Assembly (NCBI RefSeq): GCF_031455295.1
Contig: NZ_JAVDSL010000001.1
Span: 2,046,001-2,110,000 of the forward strand
Origin: Leifsonia sp. 1010
GTDB taxonomy: Bacteria > Actinomycetota > Actinomycetes > Actinomycetales > Microbacteriaceae
Length of the DNA stretch: 64,000 bases
Direction of reading: 5' to 3'
This document shows positions 42,460 through 49,962 of the stretch, one piece after another (position 1 is the stretch's first letter; every line of letters starts with the position of its first letter). The position numbers and the translations under genes were made by a program. The notes under the pieces were generated by a model. The model saw only the letters and a list, made by a program, of their open reading frames with translations. It was not told the DNA's origin and did not search any database.

Positions 42460-43803
42460 ATGACGACGGCGTCACCAGAGCGGGGCATGCGCACGTTCGC
42501 GCAGGTGCTCGTCAACACGGCCGTGGCCAACGTCACGACGAGCTACCTCTGGTTCGCCCTGACCTTCTGGGTCTACCTCGAGACCCGGTCGGTGCTCGCG
42601 ACGGGCATCGTGGGCGGCGCCTACATGCTCCTGGTGGCCGTGTTCTCGATCCTCTTCGGCACCATCGTCGATCGGCATCGCAAGCAGCATGTGATGATGC
42701 TCGCCTCTCTGCTGACGCTCGCCGCGTTCTCCATCGCCGGGGTGCTCTACCTGATCTTCCCGGAGGAGGCACTGCTCGACCTGGGCGGCCCGATGTTCTG
42801 GATCTTCGCGGGGATCATCCTCTTCGGCGCCGTCGTCGAGAACCTGCGCAACATCGCCCTGTCCACCACGGTCACCCTGCTCGTCCCGGTCGAGCGGCAC
42901 GCCAACGCCAACGGGCTCGTCGGCACTGTTCAAGGCCTCGCGTTCATCGTCACCAGCGTCTTCAGCGGTCTCTCCATCGGACTGCTCGGGATGGGGTGGA
43001 CGCTGGTCATCGCGATCGTCCTGACCGGCCTCGCCGCCTTCCACCTGCTCCTGCTGCGCATCCCCGAGGAGCTCCCGGAGCGCGACGCCTCCGCGTCGGC
43101 CGTCGACCTGCGGGGGAGCATCGCGGCCATCCGCCAGGCGCCCGGGCTCTTCGCCCTCATCATCTTCTCGACGTTCAACAACCTGATCGGCGGCGTCTAC
43201 CTCGCCCTGATGGACCCGTACGGCCTGGAGCTCTTCGCGGTGGAGCTGTGGGGCATCGTCCTCGGCGTCGCCTCCACGGGTTTCATCATCGGCGGGCTCG
43301 TGGTCGCGAAGTTCGGGCTCGGCAGGAACCCCATCCGCACCATGCTGATCCTGGTCGCCATCATGGGGCTGCTCGGCGCGACCTTCACGCTCCGCGAGTG
43401 GTGGCTGCTGTACGCGGCGGGCATCTGGGCGTACATGGCGCTCATCCCGGCCGTGGAGGCGTCCGAGCAGACCGTCATCCAGAAGATCGTGCCGTTCGCC
43501 CGGCAGGGTCGCGTCTTCGGTTTCGCGCAGGCGCTGGAGTCGGCCGCCGCCCCGATCACCGCATTCTTGATCGCTCCTGTCGCACAGTTCCTGATCATCC
43601 CGTACATGGCGTCCGAGGCCGGCTCCGCCACCTGGGGCTGGCTCCTCGGCGACGGCAGTGCGCGCGGGATCGCCCTGGTGTTCCTGATCTCGGGTCTCAT
43701 CATGGTCGGACTCGCGCTCGGAGCCTTCCTCACCCGTTCCTACCGTCTCCTCTCCGACGAGTACCGGGGGAGCGCCACGGATGCGGTGATGACGATTCGG
43801 TGA
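42460..43803 (+). CDS. MFS transporter
   Basis: A 447-residue membrane protein with about 10-12 helices, of the macrolide-efflux (MefA-like) shape: LWFALTFWVYLETRSVLATG, FGTIVDRHRKQHVMM (motif A-like) and VPFARQGRVFGFAQALES. The substrate is unknown. The ATG at 42460 is six bases after TAGGGT (42448-42453), without a ribosome-binding site, so it is probably leaderless. Confidence 0.88.
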   Translation: MTTASPERGMRTFAQVLVNTAVANVTTSYLWFALTFWVYLETRSVLATGIVGGAYMLLVAVFSILFGTIVDRHRKQHVMMLASLLTLAAFSIAGVLYLIFPEEALLDLGGPMFWIFAGIILFGAVVENLRNIALSTTVTLLVPVERHANANGLVGTVQGLAFIVTSVFSGLSIGLLGMGWTLVIAIVLTGLAAFHLLLLRIPEELPERDASASAVDLRGSIAAIRQAPGLFALIIFSTFNNLIGGVYLALMDPYGLELFAVELWGIVLGVASTGFIIGGLVVAKFGLGRNPIRTMLILVAIMGLLGATFTLREWWLLYAAGIWAYMALIPAVEASEQTVIQKIVPFARQGRVFGFAQALESAAAPITAFLIAPVAQFLIIPYMASEAGSATWGWLLGDGSARGIALVFLISGLIMVGLALGAFLTRSYRLLSDEYRGSATDAVMTIR

Positions 43804-43890
43804 ACAGGCCGAGTCGGGTCTGCCCCGCACGCTGTGGACTGGCTATGCTTCGGATCGTTCGGGGGAAGGCCATCCGGAGGGGGAAAGGCC

Positions 43891-44094
43891 ATGTACGGTC
43901 TGTCATCGGCGGGAGCATTCGCCGCGGCGGTCGCTGTCGCAGCGATCGTCCTGCTGCTCGCGCCCGTGGGCGAGGCGGTGTCGCCGGTCGTCCAGGCGGT
44001 GGATCTGGTGGTCGCCGGGGTCGCGGGGGCGGCCGCAGCGACGTTCTTGAGCATCGCGGGAGGTCAACGGCACCGCCGGCGACGAGCCCGCTAG
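43891..44094 (+). CDS. small membrane protein, 67 residues
   Basis: ATG 43891 after GGGGGAAAGG. Two short hydrophobic segments (AGAFAAAVAVAAIVLLLAPV; VQAVDLVVAGVAGAAAATF) and a basic C-terminus (RHRRRRAR). No family recognised; it resembles many actinobacterial small membrane proteins with a two-helix hairpin. Confidence 0.55.
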   Translation: MYGLSSAGAFAAAVAVAAIVLLLAPVGEAVSPVVQAVDLVVAGVAGAAAATFLSIAGGQRHRRRRAR

Positions 44095-44150
44095 CGCCAC
44101 ACCCCCGTTCTTCGCAAGGGGTCCCTTAAAAGTTGACAAGCTAGCTTGGC

Positions 44151-44939
44151 GTGGGAATCATCACGAGGGTGACGTTGGTGGACGGGACCCTCGAGGACTT
44201 CGCCCGCGATTTCGAGATCGCGCTGGCGCAGCGCCAGGTCACTGCTGCCTACCAGCCCCAGATCGAGGTCTCCGACGGCTCGGTCGTCGGGGTGGAGGCG
44301 CTCGCCCGCTGGACCCATCCGGAGCGCGGCGAGGTCGCGCCCGACGTCTTCGTCGACGTCGCGCAGAAGACCGGCCTGCTCCCGCTGCTGACGGCACGAA
44401 TCATCTCCGACGTGACCTCCCAGTACATCCCCGGCTGCACCATCGACGTGGCGGTCAACGTCTCGGCGACCCAGCTGGAGGATCCCTCGCTCTACGACAT
44501 GTTCGAGGGCGCCTTCGCAACCGGCCGGTGCGACCCGGAGACGCTGATCGTCGAGGTGACCGAGAGCTACAGCATCGAGCACCCGGAACGGGTGGCGGCT
44601 CCGCTGGAGGCGCTCGCCGCGGCGGGCGTCACGATCTCGGTGGACGACTTCGGGACGGGGCATTCGTCGTTCGCTCGGGTGGAGTCCCTTCATGCCCGGG
44701 AGCTCAAGCTCGATCGGAGCCTGGTCCAGGCCGACGACCGCGTGCACGAGGTCGCCCAGATCATCAGCGAGGCGCACCGCCGGGGCATCCGGGTCGTCGG
44801 CGAGGGGGTCGAGAGCCGCGGGCAGCTCGACCGGCTGGCCGCGGCGGGCTGCGACAGGGCCCAGGGATATTGGATCGCGCGCCCTCAGCCGGCGCCTGCG
44901 CTGCTGTCGTGGTACCGGATGCGCACGCGCGAGTCCTGA
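44151..44939 (+). CDS. EAL domain protein (cyclic-di-GMP phosphodiesterase)
   Basis: A 262-residue protein that is essentially one EAL domain: substrate/metal motifs GVEALARW (the EAL signature), NVSATQL, EVTES, DDFGTGHSS, ELKLDRS and VGEGVES with GYWIARPQP near the end. The ligands are conserved, so hydrolysis of c-di-GMP is likely. No GGDEF, PAS or membrane part. GTG 44151 is possible; GTG 44178 with GAGGG at about 44166-44169 is an alternative that starts nearer the domain. Confidence 0.9.
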   Translation: MGIITRVTLVDGTLEDFARDFEIALAQRQVTAAYQPQIEVSDGSVVGVEALARWTHPERGEVAPDVFVDVAQKTGLLPLLTARIISDVTSQYIPGCTIDVAVNVSATQLEDPSLYDMFEGAFATGRCDPETLIVEVTESYSIEHPERVAAPLEALAAAGVTISVDDFGTGHSSFARVESLHARELKLDRSLVQADDRVHEVAQIISEAHRRGIRVVGEGVESRGQLDRLAAAGCDRAQGYWIARPQPAPALLSWYRMRTRES

Positions 44940-44975
44940 CAACCGGACGTCGCGCAACGTCCTGATGCAGAACAC

Positions 44976-45001
44976 GCCCGGCCTGTGGTCAGGCCGGGCG
45001 C
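44976..45001. terminator. bidirectional terminator hairpin
   Basis: CGCCCGGCCTG (44976-44986) pairs perfectly with CAGGCCGGGCG (44991-45001) around TGGT, between the convergent EAL gene and the next small gene. Confidence 0.8.
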
Positions 45002-45026
45002 GTCCGGGTCGTCAGGTGAGGGCTGC

Positions 45027-45284
45027 TCAGAGCGCGTCGAACGAGTCGATGTCGACGCGCGACTCCTCCTGGCGGGGAGCGGGCGGGTCGACCTCGATCT
45101 GCGCCCAGGTGACCGGCATGCCCGGGGAGAACAGCACATCCACGCCGGGGCCGCCCCGCAGCGGCGGGATCGTGACATAGCCGCCGCCGGCGCGAACGGC
45201 CTCCAGGATCTTCCCGCGCAGGTCGTCCACCGGATCGGGGAGGAAGTAGTCCTTTCCATCGACCGTGAGGCGGTGAACGATCAT
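45027..45284 (-). CDS. hypothetical protein, 85 residues
   Basis: A small soluble protein: VHRLTVDGKDYFLPDPVDDL, an AVRAGGGYVTIPPLRGGPGV core that is likely beta-rich, and an acidic tail. No family recognised. GGAAAGGATC precedes the ATG. Divergent from 45410, with a palindrome in the shared spacer. Confidence 0.65.
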   Translation of the reverse strand: MIVHRLTVDGKDYFLPDPVDDLRGKILEAVRAGGGYVTIPPLRGGPGVDVLFSPGMPVTWAQIEVDPPAPRQEESRVDIDSFDAL

Positions 45285-45334
45285 GCGGTGATCCTTTCCG
45301 TGGGGATGATGTAGAAGACTATCGCGCGGTCACG

Positions 45335-45346
45335 ATACACCTGTAT
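45335..45346. promoter_or_regulatory. palindrome in divergent spacer
   Basis: ATACA-CC-TGTAT is a perfect inverted repeat midway between two small divergent genes; it may be a shared operator. Confidence 0.4.
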
Positions 45347-45409
45347 TCCGGGCGGGTAAGCTCGCAGCAGCGCCGAAAGGCGCCACGAACGACCAGAGGA
45401 AAGGTATCC

Positions 45410-45724
45410 GTGGGCACACTCCGCTACGACGGCGAAAGCTACGAACTCGACGATCGCCTGCTCTTCCACATGCAGATCGCGATCAGCACCAAGCTCCGCC
45501 GCGGGGAGAACTTCTTCCTCACCTGGCCGGTGCCGGCCGAGCTCGGCAGCGGGCGTCACACCGTCTGGGTCGACAACGGCGTCCCCCTGCACATCTTCTT
45601 CTCCGGCTCCAAGGTGCCGACCCTCAACAAGGACTGGATCGAGGCCATGATCCAGACCGCCAGCCGGGCCTCCGGAATGATCGTCATGGAGGAGTCCGAG
45701 ATCCGCCCGAACCCGCGGGGTTGA
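45410..45724 (+). CDS. small DUF7882-like protein
   Basis: A 104-residue protein: MGTLRYDGESYELDDRLL, FHMQIAISTKLRRGENFFLT, HTVWVDNGVPLHIFFSGSK. Similar short proteins are widespread in Microbacteriaceae, sometimes misannotated as ATP-dependent DNA ligase; function unknown. GTG start with AGAGGAAAGG upstream. Family naming is from memory and tentative. Confidence 0.75.
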   Translation: MGTLRYDGESYELDDRLLFHMQIAISTKLRRGENFFLTWPVPAELGSGRHTVWVDNGVPLHIFFSGSKVPTLNKDWIEAMIQTASRASGMIVMEESEIRPNPRG

Positions 45725-45801
45725 TGCTGGCCCAGCGCTTATAGCGGAAGCGTTTGGCGAAAACAAGGCCCCCCGATTTTCTTGCTTCCCCGAGCGGGTA
45801 G

Positions 45802-45827
45802 TTCGATCATCTAACTAGATCTTCGAA
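45802..45827. promoter_or_regulatory. 26-bp imperfect palindrome upstream of a small gene
   Basis: TTCGATCATCTA (45802-45813) and TAGATCTTCGAA (45816-45827) match at 10 of 12 positions as inverted arms. The region is AT-rich for this genome, 36 bp before the start at 45863; operator or promoter element. Confidence 0.45.
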
Positions 45828-45862
45828 TCGCACCACGACGGAAGAGAAGTAAGGAAAGAACC

Positions 45863-46126
45863 ATGGCCGAGTCCCTCGCAGAAATCGTCGACCTGCCCAC
45901 CGAGTACGTCTCGTGGCACTCGCCGGCGGCCGCCCTCTGGGTCGCCTCGACGCCGACCGCGTACGTGGGCATGGTGGACCGCAACCACGACGGTTTCATC
46001 GCCACCGACTGCACCGGCCGTGAGCTGGGCGTGTACGGGACGCTGGAGTCCGCACGCGTCGCCGTCTACGGCGCCTGGGTCGCCCCGGCTCCGGCCGAGG
46101 CCGAGGAGCGGGCGCTCATCGCCTGA
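45863..46126 (+). CDS. hypothetical protein, 87 residues
   Basis: A small soluble protein with a compact core (VSWHSPAAALWVASTPTAYV, GMVDRNHDGFIATDCTGREL) and an Ala/Glu-rich end. No family recognised. GGAAAG precedes the ATG. It is followed by a perfect terminator. Confidence 0.7.
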   Translation: MAESLAEIVDLPTEYVSWHSPAAALWVASTPTAYVGMVDRNHDGFIATDCTGRELGVYGTLESARVAVYGAWVAPAPAEAEERALIA

Positions 46127-46178
46127 CCTCCCTGAACCATCCCGGCCGGCGTTTCGGGTGCGCCAACCGGGATCCGAC

Positions 46179-46212
46179 GGAGCCCCGGCACCTCTTCAGG
46201 TGCCGGGGCTCC
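46179..46212. terminator. perfect bidirectional terminator hairpin
   Basis: GGAGCCCCGGCACCT (46179-46193) pairs perfectly with AGGTGCCGGGGCTCC (46198-46212) around CTTC, between convergent genes. Confidence 0.88.
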
Positions 46213-46230
46213 CATCGTTAACGGGCGCGC

Positions 46231-48792
46231 TCAGTTCAGGCTCGGCTCCGCGAGCGCCTCGGCCACGGCCTGTTCGACGCTGAGCTCGCGACCCTCGGAC
46301 ACCGCGGCCGCCAGCCGCCCGGCCGGCGCCACGGAGGCGAGGCGGTCCAGGTACCGCTGGTGGAAGGTGAACGTCGGCCCGTTGTGGGTTCCCGACCGCT
46401 CCCGCAGGGCGTGCGCGGCGCCCGCAAGCCGCCCGGCGCGATCGACGTCGCCGGCGAGGGCCGCCACGGCCGCCAAGCCCTCCAGCCCGTACGCGATGCC
46501 CTCGATGTGCCCGAGGGATGTGGAGAGGGTCACGCTCAGCGAGAAGTCCTTCCTGGCGTCCTCGGGAGAGCCGAGCAGGAGATGCGCCCAGCCGAGGTGG
46601 TAGGAGGCGATCCGCCCTCCTACGGCGTCGCCGGCTCGCTGCGTGAGGGCGAGGGACTCGTCGAACCGCTCGAAAGCGGTATGCAGCTCCTGGCGCAGCA
46701 GGGCGACCCGGCCGAGCAGCACGAGGGCCATGGCCTCGCCCCACACATCGCCGGTCTCGCGGAACAGCTGGAGGCTCCGCTCCATGACCTCCGACGCGCG
46801 GTCGGTGTCCGGCTTCTCGCCGGCGAGGAGCGCGAGAGCGAGCGAGATCTGCGCCATCGCCTCGCCCGAGCGGTCGGCGCAGCGGCCGAACAGGTCGGCG
46901 CTTTCCGCGAGGTCGGCGGCGACGCGTCCGTCCGGGTCCTTCCAGAACCGGATGGTCCGCGTGAAGTAGAGCGCCACCGCGCGGGTGCGGTCGTGGAGGG
47001 CGTCGCCGGACTCGAGCGGTTCGTCCATCCACGTCCGCACCTCGCCGAGCAGCCCGATCACCCAGAAGTAGAGGAACAGGTTGAAGGCTAGCTCCGCGGC
47101 GCGATCCCAGTCGCGGGCGTCCAGCAGGTAGCGCTCGGCGGCGCGCAGGTTGTCGCGCTCGTCGCCGAGCCGCTGCATCCACTCGCGCTGCCCTCCGCCC
47201 TTGAGCGGCAGCCGGGCCCGGGCGCCGAGGTCGATGAAGTACCGGGCGTGGGCGTCGCGGGCGCTCTCGAGCTCTCCGTCGCCGTGCAACTGCTCCCTGG
47301 CGTACTCGCGGACGATCGCCTGCATGGTGAAGCGCGGCCGGTCGTCGCTGTCGTGCTGGGCGACGAGGCTGGAGTCGACGAGCACGGCGAGGTCGGACAG
47401 CACGTCGGCCGCATCGTCGCCGTCCGCGCCCACGAACTCCGCCGCTTCCAGGGTGAAGCCGCCCTCGAACACTCCCAGCCGGGCGAGCAGACGGCGCTGC
47501 TCCGGCGCCAGCAGCTGCGTGCTCCACTCGATGGTGCGGCGGATGGTCTGCTGGCGCTCCGGGAGGTCGCGCGAGCCGCCGACGAGCACCGAGAGGCGCC
47601 GGTCGAGGCGGTCCAGCAGTTCGGCGGGGGAGAGCACGCGGATGCGGGCGGCCGCGAGCTCGATCGCGAGCGGAACGCCGTCGAGCGACGTGCAGACGCG
47701 GGCGACGGCGTCGGCGTTCTCCGCGGTGATCTCGAAGTCGGGCTTCACGGCGTGCGCCCGCTCGACGAAGAGGTTGACGGAGGAGTCCTCGGCGAGCGGC
47801 CCGACGTCGTAGCTCTGCTCGGCGCTCACCCGCAGCAGCGTCCTGCTGGTCACCAGCAGGGCGACCCCGGGCGCGGCCGCGAGCAGGCCGGTCAGCAGGG
47901 GCGCCGCATCCAGAACCTGCTCGAAGTTGTCGAGAACGAGCAGAATGCTGCGGTCGCGCAACGCCGTCGCGAGATTGTCGAGGATGGGCGCGTCTCCGGT
48001 GTCGCGCACGCCGAGGGCCTGCGCGATGCGGTTCGGAACCCGCTGCGGGTCGTGCACGGCCGAGAGGTCGACGAACACCGCGCCGTCGTCGAAGTGCTGG
48101 GCCGCGGCGCGCGCCGCCGCGATGGCGAGCCGGCTCTTGCCGATGCCGCCGGGGCCGACCAGCGTCACCAGACGGGTGCCGCGCGCGAGCCGGTCGCCGA
48201 TCGCCGCGATATCCGTGTCGCGTCCGACCAGCCCGGTGAGCGGGACCGGCAGGCGCACCGGCTCCACGACGCGGTCGGCGTCGCTCGCCACATCCGCGGT
48301 GATGAGGGCGCGGCTCTGGTCGAAGCGCTCGGCGAGCAGCGTGGCGAGGTCGTTCTCGATCAGCTGCGCCAGCTCCTTCGGCGTCTCGAAGTACTTGTAC
48401 GCGGCGCGATCGTCGTCGCGGATGCGCGCCAGCAGTGTGGCGAGACGCGGCTCGCGGTGGTCGGCCGGGCTCTTGACGTAGAGCAGACGCGGCAGCTCGG
48501 CCGGGCAGAGGTTGTACTCGTCCTCGAGTCCGGATACCTCCTCGTCCGGGGCGACCCAGCCGTAGCGCTCCCAGTACAGCCCGAGGAAGACGTCGCTCTG
48601 CTCCAGGTAGGCGCGGTAGAGCTCGCGCGGGGGATGCGGACGAGCGCCCAGCTCGAACATGACGGGGGCGAGATGCAACCGCTCGATGGCGGTCCGCGCT
48701 GCCCGGCGCTCAGCGGCGAGCTCCTGCAGCGTGGAGGAGACGAAGATCCGGAGCCGCTGGTCCGGCGTCCGGATTACATGAGGGTGGCTCAT
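46231..48792 (-). CDS. STAND protein: DUF4062 + NB-ARC-like ATPase + TPR
   Basis: An 853-residue protein. Residues 10-155 are DUF4062 (RLRIFVSSTLQELAAERRAA, SDVFLGLYWERYGW), a TIR-like fold found at the N-terminus of signalling NTPases. Next is an NB-ARC-like ATPase with Walker A GPGGIGKS (213-220), Walker B LLVLDNFE (283-290), SRTLLRVSAEQ and a GVPLAIELAAARIRVLS GxP motif. The rest is a helical TPR-like region. It has no C-terminal DNA-binding HTH. It could be a signalling ATPase or a STAND-type immune sensor; the sequence does not decide. It is transcribed alone. Confidence 0.88.
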   Translation of the reverse strand: MSHPHVIRTPDQRLRIFVSSTLQELAAERRAARTAIERLHLAPVMFELGARPHPPRELYRAYLEQSDVFLGLYWERYGWVAPDEEVSGLEDEYNLCPAELPRLLYVKSPADHREPRLATLLARIRDDDRAAYKYFETPKELAQLIENDLATLLAERFDQSRALITADVASDADRVVEPVRLPVPLTGLVGRDTDIAAIGDRLARGTRLVTLVGPGGIGKSRLAIAAARAAAQHFDDGAVFVDLSAVHDPQRVPNRIAQALGVRDTGDAPILDNLATALRDRSILLVLDNFEQVLDAAPLLTGLLAAAPGVALLVTSRTLLRVSAEQSYDVGPLAEDSSVNLFVERAHAVKPDFEITAENADAVARVCTSLDGVPLAIELAAARIRVLSPAELLDRLDRRLSVLVGGSRDLPERQQTIRRTIEWSTQLLAPEQRRLLARLGVFEGGFTLEAAEFVGADGDDAADVLSDLAVLVDSSLVAQHDSDDRPRFTMQAIVREYAREQLHGDGELESARDAHARYFIDLGARARLPLKGGGQREWMQRLGDERDNLRAAERYLLDARDWDRAAELAFNLFLYFWVIGLLGEVRTWMDEPLESGDALHDRTRAVALYFTRTIRFWKDPDGRVAADLAESADLFGRCADRSGEAMAQISLALALLAGEKPDTDRASEVMERSLQLFRETGDVWGEAMALVLLGRVALLRQELHTAFERFDESLALTQRAGDAVGGRIASYHLGWAHLLLGSPEDARKDFSLSVTLSTSLGHIEGIAYGLEGLAAVAALAGDVDRAGRLAGAAHALRERSGTHNGPTFTFHQRYLDRLASVAPAGRLAAAVSEGRELSVEQAVAEALAEPSLN

Positions 48793-48918
48793 GTCACGTC
48801 ATTGTGTTGCCTCCGTCGAGAAATGTACAGAGGGCGTGCCGTGCGCCTCTCGTAGCACTCCGAATCGGTCGTGCGCAAGGCGGTACAGAGGATTCGCGAT
48901 CGGAGGTTAGCTAGGGAG

Positions 48919-49194
48919 GTGAAGGAAATCGCGTGGTACGTACTGGGCTTCGCGCTGGCGGTCTGCGCCATCGCGGTAGGGCTGCTCGTGGCGCCCGACG
49001 CCGCCGATGCCACCGAGGGCACCGGCGGTCTGCTGCAGCATCTGACTCCCACCGAATGGGCGGATCTGGTGGTCGCCCTGGTGTTCGCCGCGATCGCGTT
49101 CGTCAGCGGCAGCTACCTGTCGTCGCGTGCGGCCGCCGCGGCCGACGACGTCGATCTGACCGTGGAGCTCGTCACCGCGCAGCGCGCGGGCTAA
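48919..49194 (+). CDS. small membrane protein, two predicted helices
   Basis: GTG 48919 gives 91 residues beginning VKEIAWYVLGFALAVCAIAV, with a second helix ADLVVALVFAAIAFVSGSYL. A longer start at GTG 48871 adds a basic segment and is also possible. No family recognised. Divergent from the STAND gene across about 80-125 bp. Confidence 0.6.
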   Translation: MKEIAWYVLGFALAVCAIAVGLLVAPDAADATEGTGGLLQHLTPTEWADLVVALVFAAIAFVSGSYLSSRAAAAADDVDLTVELVTAQRAG

Positions 49195-49211
49195 GGGGTC
49201 GGGGCTGACGG

Positions 49212-49242
49212 GCCGGGGCGCGAGGGAATGACGCGCCCCGGC
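49212..49242. terminator. bidirectional terminator hairpin
   Basis: GCCGGGGCGCG (49212-49222) pairs with CGCGCCCCGGC (49232-49242) around a nine-base loop, followed by TCTTGT; between convergent genes. Confidence 0.75.
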
Positions 49243-49247
49243 TCTTG

Positions 49248-49895
49248 TCACATGTCGCGGTAGCGCTTCGCGGCGGCCAGCGCCTCACGGAGGCCCGCGA
49301 CGTCGTAGCGGCGCACGTAGGCCGGGGTGTCGCGCTGGGCACGCCATCCCTCGGACAGCTCGCCGATGTCGACGGCGTCGAATCCGAACTCGTCGATCAA
49401 CGCGGCGACGCGCTCCCGTGCGGCCGGGTCGTCGCCGGCGACGATGAGGGCCCGGCGGTCCGGGCTGCCGGCCGGCAGGCTCTGGCTGGTGAGCTCGGCA
49501 GCGCCGATGTGGTTGAAGGCCTTCACGACGTGCGAGGTCGGCAGCACCTTCTGCAGGCGCTCCGCGACCGTGGTGGACTCGTCGTCCAGCTCTGCGATGT
49601 GCCCGTCGCGCTGCGGGTAGTAGTTGTTCGTGTCGATGACGATCTTGCCGGCCAGCTCGTCGACCGGGAGGGTCGCCTCGGCGGCGAGTGGTGTCGTGAC
49701 CACGACGATGTCGCCTGCGGCGGCCGCCTCGGCCGGGGTGGCGGCTCTGGCGTGCTCGCCGAGCTCGTCCACGAGCCCGCTCAGCGTCTCCGGGCCGCGC
49801 GAGTTGCTGAGCACGACGTCGTGGCCGCGGGCCACCGCGAGGCGTGCGAGCTGGGAGCCGATGTGTCCTGAACCGATGAATCCGATTGTCGTCAT
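49248..49895 (-). CDS. NAD(P)-binding F420-reductase-like oxidoreductase
   Basis: A 215-residue protein with GFIGSGHIGSQLARLAVARG, DIVVVTTPLAAEATLPVDEL, KIVIDTNNYYPQRDGHIAEL and VVKAFNHIGAAEL. It has the same fold and landmarks as 25450-26136, so the two are paralogues. The electron acceptor is not fixed by sequence. ATG 49895; the upstream in-frame extension is out of register with the family. Confidence 0.88.
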   Translation of the reverse strand: MTTIGFIGSGHIGSQLARLAVARGHDVVLSNSRGPETLSGLVDELGEHARAATPAEAAAAGDIVVVTTPLAAEATLPVDELAGKIVIDTNNYYPQRDGHIAELDDESTTVAERLQKVLPTSHVVKAFNHIGAAELTSQSLPAGSPDRRALIVAGDDPAARERVAALIDEFGFDAVDIGELSEGWRAQRDTPAYVRRYDVAGLREALAAAKRYRDM

Positions 49896-49962
49896 ACGGG
49901 CGGCAACCGGAGCGGACTCTGGATGATTCCCGCGGGCCGCATACCGGGCAGCGGCATCCCGG

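Noticed and set aside
42300-44129. 609-residue plus-strand frame over the MFS gene
   Set aside because: Out-of-frame shadow covering repeat copy 3, the MFS gene and the next spacer.
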